From Methylobacterium currus (lineage in GTDB: Bacteria; Pseudomonadota; Alphaproteobacteria; Rhizobiales; Beijerinckiaceae), in NCBI RefSeq assembly GCF_003058325.1, contig NZ_CP028843.1, positions 4,252,001 through 4,316,000 of the forward strand: a stretch of DNA of 64,000 nt. Direction: 5' to 3'. The translations under genes were made by a program, and so were the position numbers. Numbering within the stretch: position 1 is the first letter of the stretch; each line of letters opens with the position of its first letter. The notes under the pieces were generated by a model. It was not told the origin of the DNA. It did not search any database and saw nothing but the letters and a program-made list of their open reading frames with translations. Of this stretch, positions 21,730 through 29,987 are shown in pieces.

Positions 21730-22002
21730 GCGGGGCTCGGGGAGTCGCGTTGGGGAAGGGGCGGTGAAGCACCCCTCATACCAGAGCGGATGGGGCGGTC
21801 CTGTGGCACGGGTGTCACGGGGGGCGGCGAGACCTCGATCGATGCGAGAGACGCCGCCCGCGTCACTCGTCACCTGTCCCAGAACGATCGGAAGCGGGAG
21901 CGGGAATGCAGATATCCCGCCGCGAAAGACCCGGTTAAGCTTGACCGTGAAGAAAGGGTCGCCGGTCACGGCACACTCTCACCTGAAGACCGGGCCGATG
22001 CC

Positions 22003-23253
22003 ATGCACCGCAGTTCCGAGGACACCCGCAACCGGGCGCTCGCCATCCTCGCCGGGCTCGGCGCCCTCGCGCTTGTCGGCCTCCTGATCCTGCGCGGCAC
22101 CCTGCGCGATTCCGGCCTCAACTCGCACGGGGCGCTCGCCGATGCGTTCCTGCACGGGCGGCTCTGGATCGAGAGCTGCCCGGAGATCGACTGCGCCCTG
22201 TTCCAGGGCCGCACCTACGTGATCTTCCCGCCGCTGCCGGCCCTGGTGGCGCTGCCCTTCGTCGCCCTGTTCGGGTTCCCGGGCTTCAAGGGCTTCGTGC
22301 TGCTGGCGATGGCCCTCGGCGCACTCAGCCTGTGGGCCTGGCACCGGATCTTCCGGGCGCTCGATGTCGAGGATGCGGACGCGCTCTGGCTGCTCGCGGC
22401 CATCGCCTTCGCGAGCCCGCTGTTCCAGGTCACCCTGCGGTCGGAGGGCGTGTGGTTCTACGCCCAGTCGGTCGGCTTCCTGATGACCACCCTGAGCCTG
22501 TGGGCGGTGATCTGCCGGCGCTCGCTGCCGCTCGCCGGGCTGTTCGTGGCGCTCGCCTTCCTGTGCCGGCAGATGGCGATCTTCTATCCGCTGTTCCTGC
22601 TCGTGCTGGCGATGCCGCGGCGCCAGGATGCGCAAGAGGGCTGGCACGAGAGCTGGCGCGACACCGCGCGGGACCTCGTTCGCCCGGTGCTGCTCGCCGG
22701 GATCCCGGTGATCGTCGGGCTGATCGTCTACTTCGTGTACAACTACGCCCGCTTCGGCAGCCCGGCCGAGACCGGCTACGCCTTCATCCACAATCCCGGC
22801 AGCGCGGGCTTCATCTGGCGGCGCATCACCGAGGTCGGGCTGTTCTCGCGCGACTACCTCCTGTTCAACACCCTCTACCTGTTCCTGCAGGGCGTCCACT
22901 TCGAGTTCGGCGGGCCGTACCTGACGCAGCTGACCGGCCTCGACCGCTCGGGTTCGGCCCTGCTGGTGATGAGCCCGTGGCTGCTGCTGGCCTTCTACGC
23001 CCGCCTCGACCGCGCCTTCGCGGCGGGCGCCGTCGTGATCGCGATCATCGCCGGCATCACCCTGTTCTATCACTCGAACGGCGCCGACCAGACCGCCACG
23101 CAGCGATACACCCTGGACTGGCTGCCGATCCTGATCGTGCTGATGCTGCGCGGCGAACGGCCCCGGGCCTTCGCGGCGCTGCCGCTCCTCGTCACCTGGG
23201 GCATCCTCGCCAACGCGGCGGTCACGCTGCTGGCGAGCCTCCACAGGCTGTGA
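22003..23253 (+). CDS. Multi-pass membrane protein, probable GT-C glycosyltransferase
   Basis: 416 residues with about 10 hydrophobic helices. The first loop after helix 1 (RDSGLNSHGALADAFLHGRL) and the following stretch with ESCPEIDCALFQGRTYVIFPP resemble the periplasmic loop of GT-C transferases that use polyprenyl-phosphate sugars. Later loops include YNYARFGSPAETGYAF and a QRYTLDWLPIL segment. I do not recognise an exact family; the GT-C call rests on topology and the acidic/aromatic first loop. ATG 22003 starts the protein; the frame stays open far upstream without coding character. It converges on the gtrA gene with a 32-bp overlap. Confidence 0.6.
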   Translation: MHRSSEDTRNRALAILAGLGALALVGLLILRGTLRDSGLNSHGALADAFLHGRLWIESCPEIDCALFQGRTYVIFPPLPALVALPFVALFGFPGFKGFVLLAMALGALSLWAWHRIFRALDVEDADALWLLAAIAFASPLFQVTLRSEGVWFYAQSVGFLMTTLSLWAVICRRSLPLAGLFVALAFLCRQMAIFYPLFLLVLAMPRRQDAQEGWHESWRDTARDLVRPVLLAGIPVIVGLIVYFVYNYARFGSPAETGYAFIHNPGSAGFIWRRITEVGLFSRDYLLFNTLYLFLQGVHFEFGGPYLTQLTGLDRSGSALLVMSPWLLLAFYARLDRAFAAGAVVIAIIAGITLFYHSNGADQTATQRYTLDWLPILIVLMLRGERPRAFAALPLLVTWGILANAAVTLLASLHRL

Positions 23254-23683
23254 GTTCCGGCCGCGCAGCCTCGACCGGGGTGCGGCGCATCCCGAAAGTG
23301 AGGATCTGGTGGCCGAAATAGTTCGACACCGCGCCGGCCGCGATGCCGGCGCCGTGGCCGAGCGCCTCCGCCACCGGCACGGGCAGCGCCGGGATCAGGG
23401 CGGTGAGGCCTGCGAGGATCCCCATGCTCACTCCCAGCACCACGCCGGCCCCGACGGCGTTGACGGCGAGGAAGACCGCCGCCTGGCGGGGGAGCCGGCC
23501 GGTAGCGGCGCCCCGGAACACGAAGGTCCGGTAGAGCCAGAACCCCGCCACCATGCCGATCCCGTAGGCGGCCAGCATCGAGGCCCAGTACGGCATCACC
23601 CCCGAGAGCAGGATGCGGGCGAGCCAGTTGATCGCGGCGGCCGAGCCGCCCGCGATCAGGAAACGGGCGACCTCGGCGCGCAT
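23222..23683 (-). CDS. GtrA-family membrane protein
   Basis: 153 residues with four predicted helices, the size and topology of GtrA proteins, which act in flipping or presenting polyprenyl-phosphate-linked sugars. Typical features are the RFLIAGGSAAAINWLA opening, the YGIGMVAGFWLYRTFVF motif in the middle, and the final NYFGHQILTFG. The ATG (23683) shares one base with the stop of the HAD-UbiA gene (TGATG), showing tight coupling. Its 3' end overlaps the convergent membrane glycosyltransferase-like gene. The linkage to UbiA suggests the pair works on one lipid carrier (inference). Confidence 0.85.
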   Translation of the reverse strand: MRAEVARFLIAGGSAAAINWLARILLSGVMPYWASMLAAYGIGMVAGFWLYRTFVFRGAATGRLPRQAAVFLAVNAVGAGVVLGVSMGILAGLTALIPALPVPVAEALGHGAGIAAGAVSNYFGHQILTFGMRRTPVEAARPELTACGGSPAA

Positions 23684-25221
23684 CAGCCGCCCCAGCCCGG
23701 TAGCCCGAAGGCCGCGACCGCGAAGGAGAGGCCGGCGATGGCGGCGAGGCTCAAGGAGGGCCTGTCCCTGACCGCGAAGGCGACCGGATCGTCGTTGAGT
23801 TCGTCGCGGCCTGCCAGCAGCCAGATCCGGCCCATGAACAGCACCAGCACCAGCGGGAAGGTCCACAGGGCCAGCGGCGCCGACAGCACCGCGTGCCGGA
23901 ACGCCTCGTTGGCGAGGTAGAGGATGAAGATGACGATGCTGGCGAGCCCCGACGCGATCCCGAAGGCGAGCACCACAGGCTCGTCCGCCGGGCGGTAGCC
24001 GCGGCCGGAAATCTGGCCGGTGCGCCCGCGCTTCACCGCCCCGCGCAGCTCGGTGTGGCGCTTGGCGAAGGAGAGCGAGGTGAACAGGAACATCGAGAAG
24101 GTGAGGAGCCACGGCGACCAGGCGACGCCGACTGCCGCGACCCCGATGACGAGCCGCAGGCTGAACAGGCCGCCGAGGATCAGCGCATCGAGCATCGGCA
24201 CGCGCTTCAGCGAGAACGAGTAGGCGAGGGTGCCGATGAGGTAGGCCAGGATCGCGGCGAGCAGGGCCGGCCCACCGGCCGCCGCGAGGCCGAGGCCCAG
24301 GGCGAGGCCGCCCAGGGTTGCGGCGATCCCGGTCGCGAGGGGCAGCCGGCCGCTCGCCAGAGGCCGGTGGCGCTTCGACCAATGCGCCCGGTCGTGCGGC
24401 AGGTCCCAGAGGTCGTTGAGGAGATAGCTCGCCGAGGCGACGAGGCCGAGCGCCAGGAAGGCGAGGGCCGCATCAAGCCAGGCGGCCGCGCTGCCGGCGA
24501 GCCCGCCGAGCACCAGCGGCACGAAGACGAGGCCGTTCTTGGCCCATTGGTGCAGCCGCAAGCCCTTGGCGAGCGCCCGCAGGCGGGGCGCGGCGGCGAA
24601 TTCCTCGGAAGGACGCCCACCGGCCCGGGCGGCGCGGGCGACGCTCGCCGGGGTCTCGACCAGGATCACCCGCTGCGCCCGGGCCCAGATCGGCAGATCG
24701 ACCGCGGCGTTGCCCGCGTAATCGAACCCGCGCGGGAACAGGGCGGCGAGGGCTTGAGCCTTGACCTCGCCCTTCAGGTTGACGAGCCCGTCGCTCGACA
24801 CCGCCCGGTCGAACAGGGGAAAGCGCTCGACGATGCCGCGCGCCATCAGCGCGTCGGCCGCGGTGGCGAGCACGATCTCGCGCCCCAACGTCTTCTGCAG
24901 CTCGATATAGGCGAGCAGCTCCTCGTTCGCCGGCAGGGTGGCGAAGTCGAGGGCGGCGTGCTCGGCGACCCGGCGCTTGAAGGTGGCACGGCCCCGGGGC
25001 AGCCAAGCCAGCATCGAAAACAGCATCAGGACGTTGCGGCGCAGGATCGCCACAACGCCCTCGAGCAGCAGGTCGGTGCGCAGGAGCGTCCCGTCGAGGT
25101 CGACGACGAGGGGCACCAGCGGGCCCTCGTCACGGCCCGGGATGGCCAGAGCCGGATCGGGCTCGTGCCGGGGTGAGCTTGCCAGGGAGGAACTGGCCAG
25201 AGAGGAACTCGCCAGGGACAT
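23683..25221 (-). CDS. HAD phosphatase-UbiA prenyltransferase fusion
   Basis: 512 residues in two parts. Residues about 35-215 form a HAD-type domain (VVDLDGTLLRTDLLLE, with the DxD nucleophile pair; TAADALMARGI; GEVKAQALAALFP). Residues about 225-505 form a UbiA integral-membrane transferase with LRLHQWAKNGLVFVPLVL, the acidic site NDLWDLPHDRAHWSKRHRPLASG and second loop around YSFSLKRVPMLDALILGG. Such fusions resemble polyprenyl-phosphate phosphoribosyl transferases more than quinone-pathway UbiA. The N-terminus starts with three SLASS pentapeptide copies from a 15-bp repeat. It is the promoter-proximal gene of a two-gene unit with gtrA. Confidence 0.85.
   Translation of the reverse strand: MSLASSSLASSSLASSPRHEPDPALAIPGRDEGPLVPLVVDLDGTLLRTDLLLEGVVAILRRNVLMLFSMLAWLPRGRATFKRRVAEHAALDFATLPANEELLAYIELQKTLGREIVLATAADALMARGIVERFPLFDRAVSSDGLVNLKGEVKAQALAALFPRGFDYAGNAAVDLPIWARAQRVILVETPASVARAARAGGRPSEEFAAAPRLRALAKGLRLHQWAKNGLVFVPLVLGGLAGSAAAWLDAALAFLALGLVASASYLLNDLWDLPHDRAHWSKRHRPLASGRLPLATGIAATLGGLALGLGLAAAGGPALLAAILAYLIGTLAYSFSLKRVPMLDALILGGLFSLRLVIGVAAVGVAWSPWLLTFSMFLFTSLSFAKRHTELRGAVKRGRTGQISGRGYRPADEPVVLAFGIASGLASIVIFILYLANEAFRHAVLSAPLALWTFPLVLVLFMGRIWLLAGRDELNDDPVAFAVRDRPSLSLAAIAGLSFAVAAFGLPGWGG
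25174..25218. repeat. Three 15-bp tandem repeats at the start of the HAD-UbiA gene
   Basis: Three imperfect 15-bp units (25204-25218, 25189-25203, 25174-25188 on the minus strand, like TCCCTGGCGAGTTCC) encode SLASS-SLASS-SLASS right after the start codon. The frame is preserved. Likely a replication-slippage product. Confidence 0.85.
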
Positions 25222-25403
25222 CGTCTGCGGCCCGCGCTGCTGTGATTGCGGCGCAGGCTACGATGGGGCGGGCGGTGCAAGTCTTAAAACGATCGGAGAC
25301 CGACGGCCCTTCGCGCGTCAGGATGACCGGCGGGTTGAAGCGATCGCGACGATTGCGCGGATCTCCGCCAAGGCTCCGGTCATCATGACGCCGGACGTCG
25401 CCT

Positions 25404-25541
25404 CAGAGCCTGTTCGAGCAGCTGCATCGATCAATCTGCCGCACAGGCCGCGATCTCTCCGTGTCATCCCGGGTTCCGCTTTCGCGGGCCCGGGATGACC
25501 AAGAGGTTTGCAACCCGGTCCACCGCCTCAAACAGGCTCTT
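25404..25541. mobile_element. Candidate miniature inverted-repeat element
   Basis: A 138-bp segment bounded by inverted repeats AGAGCCTGTTCGAG (25405-25418) and CTCAAACAGGCTCT (25527-25540); 13 of 14 positions pair. Inside lies a strong palindrome with 11-bp arms GTCATCCCGGG / CCCGGGATGAC (25463-25473 with 25489-25499). There is no ORF. The right end abuts the stop codon (TAA, 25540-25542) of the exonuclease gene. The structure fits a non-autonomous element or REP-type repeat cassette; no flanking target duplication was confirmed. Confidence 0.5.
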
Positions 25542-26433
25542 ACGATTCCGGGTCGGCGCGGGTCGAGAAGCGGTCGCGGGCGGTGAAGCGGTCGGCCGGC
25601 AGGCCGGAGGGCAGGGTGCCGCGGTAGATTTCCCGCGACAGGAACGAGCGCTCGATCTCGATCTGCTCCTCGTCGAGGTCGACGTACCAGCAGCGGCGCC
25701 GGGGCGACCAGCGGTAGTTGCGGTCCTTGAGCCGATCCTTGAGGGCGATCGGCGCGTCGGAGGCCCAGAGCCGCACCGTCGGCCGCCGCGCCGCCTCGAG
25801 GAGGGCACCGAGCGCCACGCGCCCCGAGCCGCGCAAGGGGCGGGCGAGGATCGCCAGCAGCGCCTCGCAATCGTCGATCGCCCGGTGGCCGTTGTGGAAA
25901 TGGCCGTGATCGGCGAGCAGGTGGCCGAGCCGCATCCCCTCGTGGCCTTCCGCCCGCCAGGGGATCTGATGGCAGGAGCAGGCCCAGTTGCGCGAGACGA
26001 AGATCGGCCAGCGCCGCTCGCACATCTGCCGGTCGAAGCGGGCATTGTGGGCGATGACGACGCGGGCCTCGGCGGCGAGCGCCGCGACCGCCTCGTCGTC
26101 GATGCGCTGGCCGGCAACGTCGGCGTCAGTGATGCCGGTGAGCCGCACCACCGCCTCGGGGATCGGCCCGGAGGGCTGGTGGAGCTGGTTGAAGCGCTCC
26201 AGCACCCGGTAGATCCGGCCGCTGGCGCCGTACTCGAACGAGATGATGCCGAGCTCGATCACCTCGTCGGCGGTGACGTCGATGCCGGTGGTCTCGGTGT
26301 CGAGGATCAGCCCGGTGAAGGTCGGCTCGTCGGGCGTCTCGGCCGGGGGCACGAAGGGGCTCAAGCGCCGCAGCACGCGGTAGTCGCCGGTACGCTCCAG
26401 GATGGCGGCGATGTCGTCGAGCGCGTCGGTCAA
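25540..26433 (-). CDS. DEDDh 3'-5' exonuclease (DnaQ-like)
   Basis: 297 residues. An exonuclease of the DNA polymerase III epsilon type. The catalytic acids are visible in ILDTETTGIDV (D45, E47), HNARFDRQM, and HRAIDDCEALL (the DEDDh His and last Asp). The ~40 residues before the domain and the ~100 after it (RLWASDAPIALKDRLKDRNYRWSP and following) are extra; the C-terminal region looks like a small separate domain with aromatic and charged residues (RRRCWYVDLDEEQIEIERSF). The start is a TTG at 26433. Probably a repair or RNA/DNA-trimming enzyme rather than the replicative proofreader. Its stop codon lies in the end of a miniature repeat element. Confidence 0.85.
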   Translation of the reverse strand: MTDALDDIAAILERTGDYRVLRRLSPFVPPAETPDEPTFTGLILDTETTGIDVTADEVIELGIISFEYGASGRIYRVLERFNQLHQPSGPIPEAVVRLTGITDADVAGQRIDDEAVAALAAEARVVIAHNARFDRQMCERRWPIFVSRNWACSCHQIPWRAEGHEGMRLGHLLADHGHFHNGHRAIDDCEALLAILARPLRGSGRVALGALLEAARRPTVRLWASDAPIALKDRLKDRNYRWSPRRRCWYVDLDEEQIEIERSFLSREIYRGTLPSGLPADRFTARDRFSTRADPES

Positions 26434-26800
26434 GCGGCGGTCACCCTGGCCAAGCGGGCCGCGCGGCGGCGGCGCGTGTCGTTGCTTGAGAGCCGGATTA
26501 ACCCCGGCCCGGCCGCCGGGCCAAGAGCCCCGCCGCCACGCTCCACCGTATTCGCATCCGGCAAACGAACCGTGGCCGCCGCCGCGCCTGGCGGCCCACG
26601 ACGAAAGGCCCCGCGGCCGTGAGGCAGCGGGGACATGGATGAGATCCGGGAGAGGAGCGCCGCACCGGCACGGGAGGAGAGAGCCGGCGGGTGGGCCGGC
26701 CCCTGCCGCCCGACCGGGAGCCCAACATCCCGCGGCCGGCCCGGTTTAGGGGGCGGCGCCGGAAACGCATCCGGAGTAAACCTGCGGCAAGAAGCGACCG
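26434..26800. other. Gap between exonuclease gene and ada control region
   Basis: About 370 bp with no convincing gene. It carries the exonuclease promoter (leftward). A GC-rich inverted stretch near 26510-26625 (GGCCGCCGGGCC-type) was seen but no T-run terminator. Open frames here are Arg/Pro-rich and look non-coding. Confidence 0.45.
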
Positions 26801-26859
26801 GAATTCGGCCGCCAGACATCCGTCAGCCGGACATCCGTCAGCAGCGAATTCGGCCGCAA
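26801..26859 (+). promoter_or_regulatory. Ada operator with duplicated half-sites
   Basis: AAT-N6-GCAA, the A box and B box arrangement known for the E. coli Ada operator, is present at 26847-26859 (AATTCGGCCGCAA), about 71 bp before the ada ATG. A near copy with GCCA instead of GCAA lies at 26802-26814. Between them are two 15-bp direct repeats starting GACATCCGTCAGC (26815 and 26830). Presumably methylated Ada binds here and activates its own gene. Confidence 0.65.
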
Positions 26860-26929
26860 GCGCCGGGATGCGCGGGCAGGCCAAGCGGGGCGAGGATGGG
26901 GCCATCGCCCGACAGGGAGGCAGACGATC

Positions 26930-28024
26930 ATGCGCAACCCGGATTCCGACCTCGCGGCCATGGGGGGTCCTCCGCCGCTCGACGACGCCGCGCGCTTTGC
27001 CGCCATCGCCCGCCGCGACCGGTCGGCGGACGGCCTGTTCGTCTACGCGGTGCGCAGCACCGGCGTGTATTGCCGGCCGAGCTGCGCCGCCCGGCCGGCC
27101 CTCCCTCAGAATGTCAGCTTCCACGCGAGCTGCGCCGCGGCGGAAGCCGCGGGCTTCCGGGCCTGCCGGCGCTGCCGGCCGAACGAGGCGAGCCTGGCCG
27201 AACGCCAGGCCGACGCGGTGGCCCGGGCCTGCCGGATGATCGAGGCGGCGGAGACTGCACCCGCGCTCTCCGACCTCGCGGCGGCGGCGTCCTTGAGCCC
27301 CTACCACTTCCACCGTGTGTTCAAGCAGGTCACCGGGGTGACGCCGCGAGCCTATGCGGCGGCGCACCGCGCGGCGCGGGCGGCGGAGGGGTTGCGGCAG
27401 GCCGGAACGGTGACCGCGGCCCTCTACGAGGCCGGCTACGGCGCGGCGAGCCGGTTCTACGCCGCGGCACCGGCGCGCCTCGGCATGACGCCCACGGCCT
27501 ACCGCCGGGGCGGGGAGGGCGCGGCGATCCGCTTCGCGGTCGGCGCCTGCTCGCTCGGCCACGTCCTGGTGGCGGCGACCGGGACCGGAGTCTGCGCAAT
27601 CCTGCTCGGCGACGATCCGGACGCCCTCCTGCGCGACCTCCAGGACCGCTTCCCGAAGGCGGCGCTGACCGGAGGCGACCGGGATTTCGAGGCGGTGGTG
27701 GCGCAGGTCGTCGGCCTCGTCGAGGCGCCCGGCCAGGGCGCGGCCCTGCCCCTCGACATCGGCGGCACCGCCTTCCAGCAGCGGGTGTGGCAGGCCCTGC
27801 GGGCGATCCCGCCGGGGCGTACGGCGACCTATGCCGAGATCGCCCAGGCGATCGGCGCACCCTCGGCGGCCCGGGCGGTGGCGCTCGCCTGCGGCGCCAA
27901 CCCGATCGCGGTGGCGATTCCCTGCCACCGGGTGGTGCGGCAGGACGGTAGCCTCTCGGGCTATCGCTGGGGCGTCGACCGCAAGCGGGCGCTCCTCGAC
28001 CGGGAGCGGCGGGACAGAACCTAA
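26930..28024 (+). CDS. ada: Ada: adaptive-response regulator and O6-alkylguanine-DNA alkyltransferase
   Basis: 364 residues in the full Ada layout. The N-terminal zinc domain has C48, C52, C79, C82 (VYCRPSC and ACRRC), with C48 equivalent to the phosphotriester-methyl acceptor Cys38 of E. coli. An AraC-type helix-turn-helix segment (about 100-175: LSDLAAAASLSPYHFHRVFKQVTGVTP) follows. The C-terminal alkyltransferase domain shows FQQRVWQALRAIPPGRTATY and the acceptor IPCHRVV with C332. It repairs methylated DNA and, once methylated at C48, activates transcription. AGGGAGG lies before the ATG at 26930. The AAT-N6-GCAA box upstream supports autoregulation. Confidence 0.96.
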   Translation: MRNPDSDLAAMGGPPPLDDAARFAAIARRDRSADGLFVYAVRSTGVYCRPSCAARPALPQNVSFHASCAAAEAAGFRACRRCRPNEASLAERQADAVARACRMIEAAETAPALSDLAAAASLSPYHFHRVFKQVTGVTPRAYAAAHRAARAAEGLRQAGTVTAALYEAGYGAASRFYAAAPARLGMTPTAYRRGGEGAAIRFAVGACSLGHVLVAATGTGVCAILLGDDPDALLRDLQDRFPKAALTGGDRDFEAVVAQVVGLVEAPGQGAALPLDIGGTAFQQRVWQALRAIPPGRTATYAEIAQAIGAPSAARAVALACGANPIAVAIPCHRVVRQDGSLSGYRWGVDRKRALLDRERRDRT

Positions 28025-28146
28025 CGGAAGAGATCTCTCCGTCAGGAACTTTCGCGCAAGGGACAGGTTATGGGGCCGAAGGGGCGTCCTGCCTCGCGCA
28101 GCGCCTCATCCGGCGCGGCGAGGCGATAGTCTATGGAACTCACGAC

Positions 28147-28851
28147 ATGTCTCGCACTGCTCTTCTGGCCGTGGTCGGATTGACGATCGCCGGCAGCCTG
28201 CCGGCGGCGGCCCAGAACCTGGTGATCTTTCCCACCGACCGTCCGGCGGCCGAGTCGACCGAGGCGTTTCGCGCCGAGGCGCTGCGCAGCGACGCCTACA
28301 ACATCGAGACGAGCCGCCTCGCGCTGCAGAAGTCGAACAACCGCGCCGTCCGCACCTACGCCGAGCAGACGATCGTCAACCGTCGGGCGACCACCGACGC
28401 GCTGCTGCCGCGCGGCACCTCGCTCAGCCCCGCCGGCACGGTGGTGGGCGATGCCGGCACCGGCAACCTGCTGACCGCGCCCCTGGCGCTGGCGACCGCG
28501 CCGATCGCGGCTTTCGGCAACGTGCTCCAGGGCCGTCCGGTCACGGACATCCCGATCATCGACAACAACCCGGCCAGCCCGGGCCGCCGCGTCGCCCTCG
28601 ATCCGGTCCGTGAGCAGCGCCTGGCACGCCTGCAGGCCGCCCCCGGCGGCAAGCGCTTCGACGCGCTCTACGCCGCCGACCAGGCGCGTGCGCAGGGCGA
28701 CACGGTGCAGCTCTACGAGACCTATTCGCGCTACGGCGACAGCACGGTCGGCCGCACCTTCGCCAACGAAGCCAAGCCGATGCTGCGCGGCGATGCCGGC
28801 GCGGCCGACCGCCTGGCCGACCGCTACTCGGACGGCGACTCGCTGTTCTGA
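28147..28851 (+). CDS. DUF4142 secreted protein
   Basis: 234 residues. The signal peptide is MSRTALLAVVGLTIAGSLPAAAQ (cut near 22-23). The mature part shows the DUF4142 pattern: AFRAEALRSDAYNIETSRLALQKSNNRAVRTYAEQTIVNRRATTDALL, then, at 168 onwards, GKRFDALYAADQARAQGDTVQLYETYSRYGD and RTFANEAKPMLRGD. DUF4142 proteins are ferritin-like helical bundles in the periplasm; their role is not settled. A hydrophobic loop of about 60 residues separates the two halves. It sits alone, 122 bp after ada and in the same direction. Confidence 0.82.
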   Translation: MSRTALLAVVGLTIAGSLPAAAQNLVIFPTDRPAAESTEAFRAEALRSDAYNIETSRLALQKSNNRAVRTYAEQTIVNRRATTDALLPRGTSLSPAGTVVGDAGTGNLLTAPLALATAPIAAFGNVLQGRPVTDIPIIDNNPASPGRRVALDPVREQRLARLQAAPGGKRFDALYAADQARAQGDTVQLYETYSRYGDSTVGRTFANEAKPMLRGDAGAADRLADRYSDGDSLF

Positions 28852-28971
28852 TCGGCCGGCCATAGCGCGGGACGGCCCGGAGGGCGGGCCTCAGCCTTCC
28901 TTTAAGGAAGACGTCACGGAATTTGCGCCGGCCACGGATCGAGAGGCCGCGACCCGCGTTCATCCATTGGT

Positions 28972-28997
28972 CCCTGCCGCAAAGGTTTGCGGCAGGG
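28972..28997 (+). terminator. Perfect 12-bp hairpin after the DUF4142 gene
   Basis: CCCTGCCGCAAA (28972-28983) pairs perfectly with TTTGCGGCAGGG (28986-28997), with a very tight loop. No T-run follows, so it may be a Rho-independent-like stop, an attenuator before the small gene at 29045, or a processing hairpin. Confidence 0.45.
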
Positions 28998-29044
28998 CGA
29001 GGCCATCACAAACGCGCGAGCCTCCCCCCTTGGAGCGCAACCTT

Positions 29045-29260
29045 ATGTCGTGCCGCCAGAACGCCGTCGCCCCCCTGCCGCACCTGATCGCGACGGCGCC
29101 GTCCCACCTGCGCAAGTGGCGCCGCTTCCCGCGCATGCTGCCGCAGGCGGCCAACGACAACGTCCGCCCGGGCAGCGCCGCCGAGGCCGGGCTCTGGGCT
29201 GCGGCGCTCGGCGCCACCGCCACGATGGTGGCGGTGTTGCTCGTCGGGATGATCGTGTGA
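29045..29260 (+). CDS. Small hypothetical protein with one membrane helix
   Basis: 71 residues. GGAG lies 9 bp before the ATG. The first half is basic and Pro-rich (LRKWRRFPRMLPQAANDNVRPGS), the last ~25 residues form a hydrophobic helix (LWAAALGATATMVAVLLVGMIV). It lies downstream of the perfect hairpin at 28972-28997 and converges on the RraA-like gene. It may be a real small inner-membrane protein; I recognise no family. The QAANDNVRP segment recurs in small proteins of related bacteria, which supports coding. Confidence 0.5.
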   Translation: MSCRQNAVAPLPHLIATAPSHLRKWRRFPRMLPQAANDNVRPGSAAEAGLWAAALGATATMVAVLLVGMIV

Positions 29261-29270
29261 GGCGTGTCCT

Positions 29271-29987
29271 TCAGCGACCGGTCTTCTGCCGCCAAGCCGC
29301 GAAATCGGCCTTGGCCTGCTCGTCGATCAGCGGATAGAGGCCGATCACGCCGCGGCCGTTCTGGACCTCCTCCAGCACGAAATCCTCGAACACCGTCATC
29401 TCGGCCGCTTCCGCGGCGATCTCGTCGGCGATGTCCGCCGGAATGACGATCACGCCCTCGGCGTCGCCCACCACCACGTCCCCGGGCCAGACCGCGACGT
29501 CGCCGCAGCCGATCGGCACGTTGATGTCGAGGGCCTGATGCAGGGTCAGGTTGGTCGGGGCGGAGGGGCGGTTGTGGTAAGCCGGGAAGGGCAGGGCGCC
29601 GATCTCGGGCGAATCGCGAAAACCCCCATCGGTGACGACGCCCGCCGCGCCGCGCTTCATCAGCCGGGTCACCAGGATCGCGCCGGCGGAGGCCGCGCGG
29701 GGGTTCTTGCGGCTGTCCATCACCAGCACCGCACCTTCCGGGCACTGGTCGACGGCGACGCGTTGCGGGTGGGTCGGATCACGGAACACCGCCAGGGTGT
29801 TCAGGTCCTCGCGGGCCGGGATGTAGCGCAGGGTATAGGCCTCGCCGACCATCGTCCCGGCATTCGGGTTGAGGGGGCGCACGTCCTGGATGAACTGGTT
29901 GCGCAGGCCGCGCTTGAACAGGGCGGTGGCCAGGGTGGCGGTGCTGACGGTCTTCAGCGTCGCGCGGGTCTCGGGGCTCAGGGGCAT
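29271..29987 (-). CDS. RraA-fold protein (ribonuclease regulator / HMG-type aldolase family)
   Basis: 238 residues. The family signature around GAAGVVTDGGFRDSPEI (about 117-133) holds the Arg-Asp pair that binds metal in the aldolase members; GDVVVGDAEGVIVIPADIADEI is the standard C-terminal segment. Members are either regulators of RNase E or Mg-dependent aldolases/oxaloacetate decarboxylases; the longer N- and C-termini and presence of the R-D motif make an enzyme more likely than a pure regulator. The substrate is not deducible. ATG 29987. No pathway partner is adjacent. Confidence 0.8.
   Translation of the reverse strand: MPLSPETRATLKTVSTATLATALFKRGLRNQFIQDVRPLNPNAGTMVGEAYTLRYIPAREDLNTLAVFRDPTHPQRVAVDQCPEGAVLVMDSRKNPRAASAGAILVTRLMKRGAAGVVTDGGFRDSPEIGALPFPAYHNRPSAPTNLTLHQALDINVPIGCGDVAVWPGDVVVGDAEGVIVIPADIADEIAAEAAEMTVFEDFVLEEVQNGRGVIGLYPLIDEQAKADFAAWRQKTGR

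Noticed and set aside
21244..22002. Extension of the GT-C-like frame upstream of 22003
   Set aside because: Antisense to hpnG and Arg/His-rich; no signal or membrane features before 22003.
20974..25221. Mannosyltransferase annotation for the GT-C-like protein
   Set aside because: Topology and first loop support GT-C, but no family-specific motif allows a sugar to be named.
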